Assembly (NCBI GenBank): GCA_002418465.1 | Contig: DIEE01000104.1 | Coordinates: 1,508 to 12,704, forward strand | Direction: 5' to 3' | Origin: Pseudomonas sp. UBA5782 | GTDB taxonomy: Bacteria > Pseudomonadota > Gammaproteobacteria > Pseudomonadales > Pseudomonadaceae | DNA: 11,197 nt | Shown here: piece after piece, positions 7,405 through 11,197 of the stretch | How positions within the stretch are numbered: the stretch's first letter is position 1 | Layout of the letters: each line of letters begins with the position of its first letter | The notes under the pieces: generated by a model | Database searches by the model: none | Told to the model about the DNA's origin: nothing | What the model saw: only the letters and a program-made list of their open reading frames with translations | Translations under genes and position numbers: made by a program

Positions 7405-7420
7405 GCCCGCGCTTTAGCAT
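7391..7420 (+). promoter_or_regulatory. Candidate leuC promoter
   Basis: TTGGAG (7391-7396), an 18-base spacer, and TAGCAT (7415-7420). Both hexamers match four of six consensus bases, typical of an activator-dependent sigma-70 promoter. The start point would be near 7427, giving a leader of about 70 bases with no obvious attenuator hairpin or T-tract. Prediction by eye only. Confidence 0.45.
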
Positions 7421-7497
7421 TCGTCCCCACAAGCCAGGTGGATTTCGCGGCAGCGCCACCAAGGGCATAGAAAGACTCTGATGAGGAAACAACCGAA

Positions 7498-8925
7498 ATG
7501 GCCGGCAAGACGCTCTACGACAAGCTCTGGGAAGCCCATGAAGTGAAACGGCGCGACGATGGGTCGTCGCTGATCTACATCGACCGCCACATCCTTCATG
7601 AGGTGACCTCGCCGCAGGCGTTCGAAGGTCTGCGCCTGGCCAGTCGCAAACCCTGGCGCATCGACGCCAACATCGCCACGCCCGACCACAACGTGCCGAC
7701 CACCCGCACCGAGCGCCAGGGCGGCCTTGCCGCGATCTCCGACGAGGTCTCGCGCATCCAGGTGATGACGCTGGACGAGAACTGCGACGATTTCGGCATC
7801 CTCGAATTCAAGATGAACGACGTGCGCCAGGGCATCGTCCATGTCATCGGCCCGGAGCAGGGCGCGACCCTGCCGGGGATGACCGTGGTCTGCGGTGACT
7901 CGCACACCTCGACCCACGGCGCCTTCGGCGCGCTGGCCCATGGCATCGGTACCTCGGAAGTCGAGCATGTGCTCGCCACCCAGTGCCTGATCGCCAAGAA
8001 GATGAAGAACATGCAGGTACGCGTCGAAGGCAAACTGCCCTTCGGCGTGACCGCCAAGGACATCGTTCTCGCGGTGATCGGCAAGATCGGCACCGCCGGT
8101 GGCAACGGCCACGCACTGGAGTTCGCCGGCAGCGCGATCCGCGATCTGTCGATGGAAGGCCGCATGACCATCTGCAACATGTCCATCGAGGCCGGTGCCC
8201 GCGTCGGCATGGTCGCCGCCGACCAGAAGACCATCGACTACGTGAAGGGCCGTCCGTATTCGCCCAAGGGCGAGGACTGGGACAAGGCCGTCGCCGCCTG
8301 GGCCGACCTGGTGTCGGACGAGGACGCGCATTTCGACAGCGTGGTCGAGCTGCGTGCTGAAGACATCAAGCCGCAGGTCAGCTGGGGCACCTCGCCGGAA
8401 ATGGTCCTCGCCGTCGACCAGAACGTGCCGGACCCGGCTCGCGAGGCCGATCCGGTCAAGCGCGACTCGATCGAGCGTGCGCTCCGCTACATGGGCCTGG
8501 CCGCCAACCAGGCGATCACCGATATCAAGCTGGACCGCGTGTTCATCGGCTCCTGCACCAACTCGCGGATCGAGGACCTGCGCGCCGCCGCCGAAGTGGC
8601 CAAGGGCCGCAAGGTCGCAGCCAACGTGATCCAGGCGATGGTGGTGCCGGGCTCCGGGCTGGTCAAACAGCAGGCCGAGGAGGAAGGGCTGGACAAGATC
8701 TTCGTCGAAGCCGGCTTCGAGTGGCGCGAGCCGGGCTGCTCGATGTGCCTGGCGATGAACCCGGACAAGCTCGGCAGCGGCGAACACTGCGCCTCCACCT
8801 CCAACCGCAACTTCGAAGGCCGCCAGGGCGCCGGTGGACGTACCCACCTGGTCAGCCCGGCGATGGCCGCCGCCGCCGCGGTGACCGGCCGTTTCATCGA
8901 CGTTCGCGAATTGATCCAGGCCTGA
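7498..8925 (+). CDS. leuC: 3-isopropylmalate dehydratase large subunit
   Basis: 475 residues, full length for the bacterial enzyme. With LeuD it isomerises 2-isopropylmalate to 3-isopropylmalate, the second committed step of leucine synthesis, in the cytoplasm. It is an aconitase-fold protein whose 4Fe-4S cluster ligands are visible: Cys353 in FIGSCTNSR and Cys414 and Cys417 in PGCSMCLAMN. Other family signatures are ATPDHNVPT (60-68), VVCGDSHTSTHGAFGA (130-145) and STSNRNFEGRQG (433-444). The ATG is preceded by TGAGGAA at a workable distance. It is the first gene of the leucine cluster, and its stop codon overlaps the ribosome-binding site of leuD. Confidence 0.98.
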   Translation: MAGKTLYDKLWEAHEVKRRDDGSSLIYIDRHILHEVTSPQAFEGLRLASRKPWRIDANIATPDHNVPTTRTERQGGLAAISDEVSRIQVMTLDENCDDFGILEFKMNDVRQGIVHVIGPEQGATLPGMTVVCGDSHTSTHGAFGALAHGIGTSEVEHVLATQCLIAKKMKNMQVRVEGKLPFGVTAKDIVLAVIGKIGTAGGNGHALEFAGSAIRDLSMEGRMTICNMSIEAGARVGMVAADQKTIDYVKGRPYSPKGEDWDKAVAAWADLVSDEDAHFDSVVELRAEDIKPQVSWGTSPEMVLAVDQNVPDPAREADPVKRDSIERALRYMGLAANQAITDIKLDRVFIGSCTNSRIEDLRAAAEVAKGRKVAANVIQAMVVPGSGLVKQQAEEEGLDKIFVEAGFEWREPGCSMCLAMNPDKLGSGEHCASTSNRNFEGRQGAGGRTHLVSPAMAAAAAVTGRFIDVRELIQA

Positions 8926-8935
8926 GGAAGCAGAC

Positions 8936-9583
8936 ATGAAAGCCTTTACCCAGCACACCGGTCTCGTCGCGCCGCTCGACCGCGCCAACGTCGACACCGA
9001 CCAGATCATCCCCAAGCAATTCCTCAAGTCGATCAAGCGTACCGGCTTCGGCCCGAACCTGTTCGACGAGTGGCGCTACCTCGACGTCGGCCAGCCGAAC
9101 CAGGACAACAGCACGCGCCCGCTGAACCATGACTTCGTGCTGAATTTCCCGCGCTATCAGGGCGCCAGCGTGCTCCTCGCCCGCGAGAACTTCGGCTGCG
9201 GCTCGTCCCGCGAGCACGCGCCCTGGGCGCTGGACGAATACGGCTTCCGCAGCGTGATCGCGCCGAGCTACGCCGACATCTTCTTCAACAACAGCTTCAA
9301 GAACGGCTTGCTGCCGATCATCCTCAAGGACGAAGAGGTCGACGAACTGTTCGAGCAGGTCGAGGCCAACGAGGGCTACCAGCTCACTGTCGACCTCGCC
9401 GCGCAGACGGTGACCCGCCCGGACGGCAAGACCTATTCCTTCGAGGTCGACGCCTTCCGCAAGCACTGCCTGCTCAACGGGCTCGACGACATCGGCCTGA
9501 CCCTGCAGGACGCCGACGCCATCAAGCAGTTCGAGGTCGGCCACCAGCAGCGCCAGCCCTGGCTGTTCGGCGCGATCAAGTAA
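8936..9583 (+). CDS. leuD: 3-isopropylmalate dehydratase small subunit
   Basis: 215 residues, usual length. Partner of LeuC; supplies the swivelling domain that completes the isopropylmalate isomerase active site. Family motifs are ANVDTDQIIPKQFL (18-31), FDEWRY, and the highly conserved RENFGCGSSREHAPWAL around residues 83-99. The gap to leuC is ten bases and the Shine-Dalgarno GAGGAAG overlaps the leuC TGA, so the two subunits are cotranscribed and probably translated in step, as expected for a heteromeric enzyme. Confidence 0.98.
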   Translation: MKAFTQHTGLVAPLDRANVDTDQIIPKQFLKSIKRTGFGPNLFDEWRYLDVGQPNQDNSTRPLNHDFVLNFPRYQGASVLLARENFGCGSSREHAPWALDEYGFRSVIAPSYADIFFNNSFKNGLLPIILKDEEVDELFEQVEANEGYQLTVDLAAQTVTRPDGKTYSFEVDAFRKHCLLNGLDDIGLTLQDADAIKQFEVGHQQRQPWLFGAIK

Positions 9584-9642
9584 ACAGCGCGCGCGCCATA
9601 GGGTGCGCCATGCGCACCGTCCCCCTCGATGTGGAGTCCGAC

Positions 9643-10407
9643 GTGAAGCAGAAAGTCCACGCCCAGGTGGTGCAGACGCAGTTCGGCGAACAGGCCAACG
9701 CCTACCTGAGCAGCGCCGTGCATGCCCAGGGCAGCGAATTCGCCGCGCTCCAGGCCGCGGTTGCCGGCCGCAGCGACGCGCGCCTGCTCGACCTCGGCTG
9801 CGGCGCCGGGCACGTGGCCTTCCACGTCGCGCCGGCGGTGGCCGAAGTGGTCGCCTACGACCTGTCGCAGGACATGCTCGATGTGGTGGCGAAAGCCGCG
9901 AGCGAGCGCGGCTTGCACAACATCCGCACCGAACGCGGCGCGGCTGAGCGCCTGCCGTTCGCCGATGCCAGCTTCGATTTCGTCTTCAGCCGCTACTCCG
10001 CGCATCACTGGAGCGACCTCGGCCAGGCCCTGCGCGAAGTGCGCCGGGTACTCAAGCCGGGTGGCGTGGTGGCCTTCGTCGACGTCGCAGCGCCCGGCCT
10101 GCCGCTGCTCGATACGCACCTGCAGACGGTGGAAGTGCTGCGCGACAGCAGCCATGTGCGCGATTATTCGCCCTCCGAGTGGGCTCGCCAGCTCGGCGAG
10201 GCCGGCCTGGTGGTGACCGCCAGCAGCCGCCAGCGCCTGCGCCTGGAGTACGCCTCCTGGGTCGAGCGGATGCGCACGCCGGAGGTGTTCCGTGCGGCGA
10301 TCCGTGGGCTGCAGCAGGCGGTGGGCGACGAGGTTCGCGAGTATTTCGAAATTGCCGACGACGGCTCCTTCAGCACCGACGTGCTGCTGGTCTGGGCCGA
10401 ACGTTGA
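9643..10407 (+). CDS. Class I SAM-dependent methyltransferase inside the leucine operon
   Basis: 254 residues from the chosen GTG. Rossmann-type methyltransferase of the UbiE-like group: SAM-binding motif LLDLGCGAGH (48-57), acidic residue Asp73 in AYDLS, then AAERLPFADASFDFVFSRYS at 100-119, AHHW, and VLKPGGVVAFVD at 136-147. The conserved N-terminus HAQVVQTQFGEQANAYL suggests a dedicated subfamily. GTG at 9643 has GGAG six bases upstream; the ATG at 9610, with only a weak AGGG, would add 11 residues and cannot be excluded. It lies between leuD and leuB on the same strand, the position I recall for P. aeruginosa PA3119. Its substrate is unknown. Placement suggests a carboxylic acid of the leucine route, since yeast Tmt1 methylates 3-isopropylmalate as well as trans-aconitate; that link is inference. 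A ubiquinone-type substrate is less likely. Confidence 0.9.
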   Translation: MKQKVHAQVVQTQFGEQANAYLSSAVHAQGSEFAALQAAVAGRSDARLLDLGCGAGHVAFHVAPAVAEVVAYDLSQDMLDVVAKAASERGLHNIRTERGAAERLPFADASFDFVFSRYSAHHWSDLGQALREVRRVLKPGGVVAFVDVAAPGLPLLDTHLQTVEVLRDSSHVRDYSPSEWARQLGEAGLVVTASSRQRLRLEYASWVERMRTPEVFRAAIRGLQQAVGDEVREYFEIADDGSFSTDVLLVWAER

Positions 10408-10416
10408 TTTTTTACC

Positions 10417-10432
10417 GGTGCCAGGCGGCACC
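10417..10432. other. Small perfect hairpin just upstream of leuB
   Basis: GGTGCC-AGGC-GGCACC, six GC-rich base pairs with a four-base loop, in the 40-base gap between the methyltransferase and leuB. It is preceded, not followed, by a T-run on the plus strand, so it is not an intrinsic terminator. It could be an mRNA processing or stability element, or influence leuB translation, whose start is about 15 bases further on. Confidence 0.35.
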
Positions 10433-10447
10433 TAACGAGAGAAAAGC

Positions 10448-11197
<750 letters not shown>

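Noticed and set aside
7377..7481. Small open frame of 34 codons upstream of leuC, considered as a leucine leader peptide
   Set aside because: It has only one leucine codon, no run of leucine codons, no terminator/antiterminator hairpins follow it, and its start lies upstream of the predicted leuC start point.
7414..9036. 540-codon open frame on the minus strand across leuC
   Set aside because: It is antisense to leuC, which has all family motifs. Its rich His, Asp and Gly composition is typical of the mirror frame of a high-GC gene.

Overview
This 11.2 kb window is a high-GC segment of a gammaproteobacterial chromosome, almost certainly a Pseudomonas or close relative such as Stutzerimonas. 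The order leuC-leuD-methyltransferase-leuB with a divergent LysR gene is the arrangement I recall for P. aeruginosa (PA3121-PA3118 with PA3122). The left flank differs from what I recall of PAO1: it carries putA and a globin / DUF3034 / six-PAS GGDEF-EAL cluster. The PutA is the shorter kind without an N-terminal ribbon-helix-helix DNA-binding domain. The species cannot be fixed from the sequence alone.

Layout. Positions 1-1152 (minus) hold the first 384 residues of PutA, cut by the left edge. Positions 1153-1378 are non-coding and contain two inverted repeats. Positions 1379-7296 hold four minus-strand genes, in transcription order a LysR regulator (GTG start), a 1222-residue six-PAS GGDEF-EAL protein, a DUF3034 outer-membrane-type protein, and a lipoprotein-type group 1 truncated haemoglobin. 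The last three are joined by one-base gaps (TGACATG and TGAAATG), so they are very probably one transcription and translation unit. Positions 7297-7497 are the divergent control region between lysR and leuC. The plus strand then carries leuC, leuD, a class I SAM-dependent methyltransferase and leuB, which is cut by the right edge after 250 codons.

How the genes work together. LeuC and LeuD form isopropylmalate isomerase and LeuB is the next enzyme of leucine synthesis. The methyltransferase between leuD and leuB has no known leucine role; 3-isopropylmalate or its dehydrated relatives are possible substrates. The divergent region has a textbook LysR layout: a perfect T-N11-A palindrome about 65 bases before the predicted leuC start point and over the predicted lysR -35, plus a second inverted repeat at the leuC -35. 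The LysR protein is therefore probably an autoregulated regulator of leuC.

The least explained part is the minus-strand trio. It couples a c-di-GMP enzyme with six sensory PAS domains to two envelope proteins, one a predicted haem protein outside the cytoplasm. The PAS array looks like a tandem duplication of a three-PAS block. No mobile elements, CRISPR arrays, tRNA or rRNA genes were seen.
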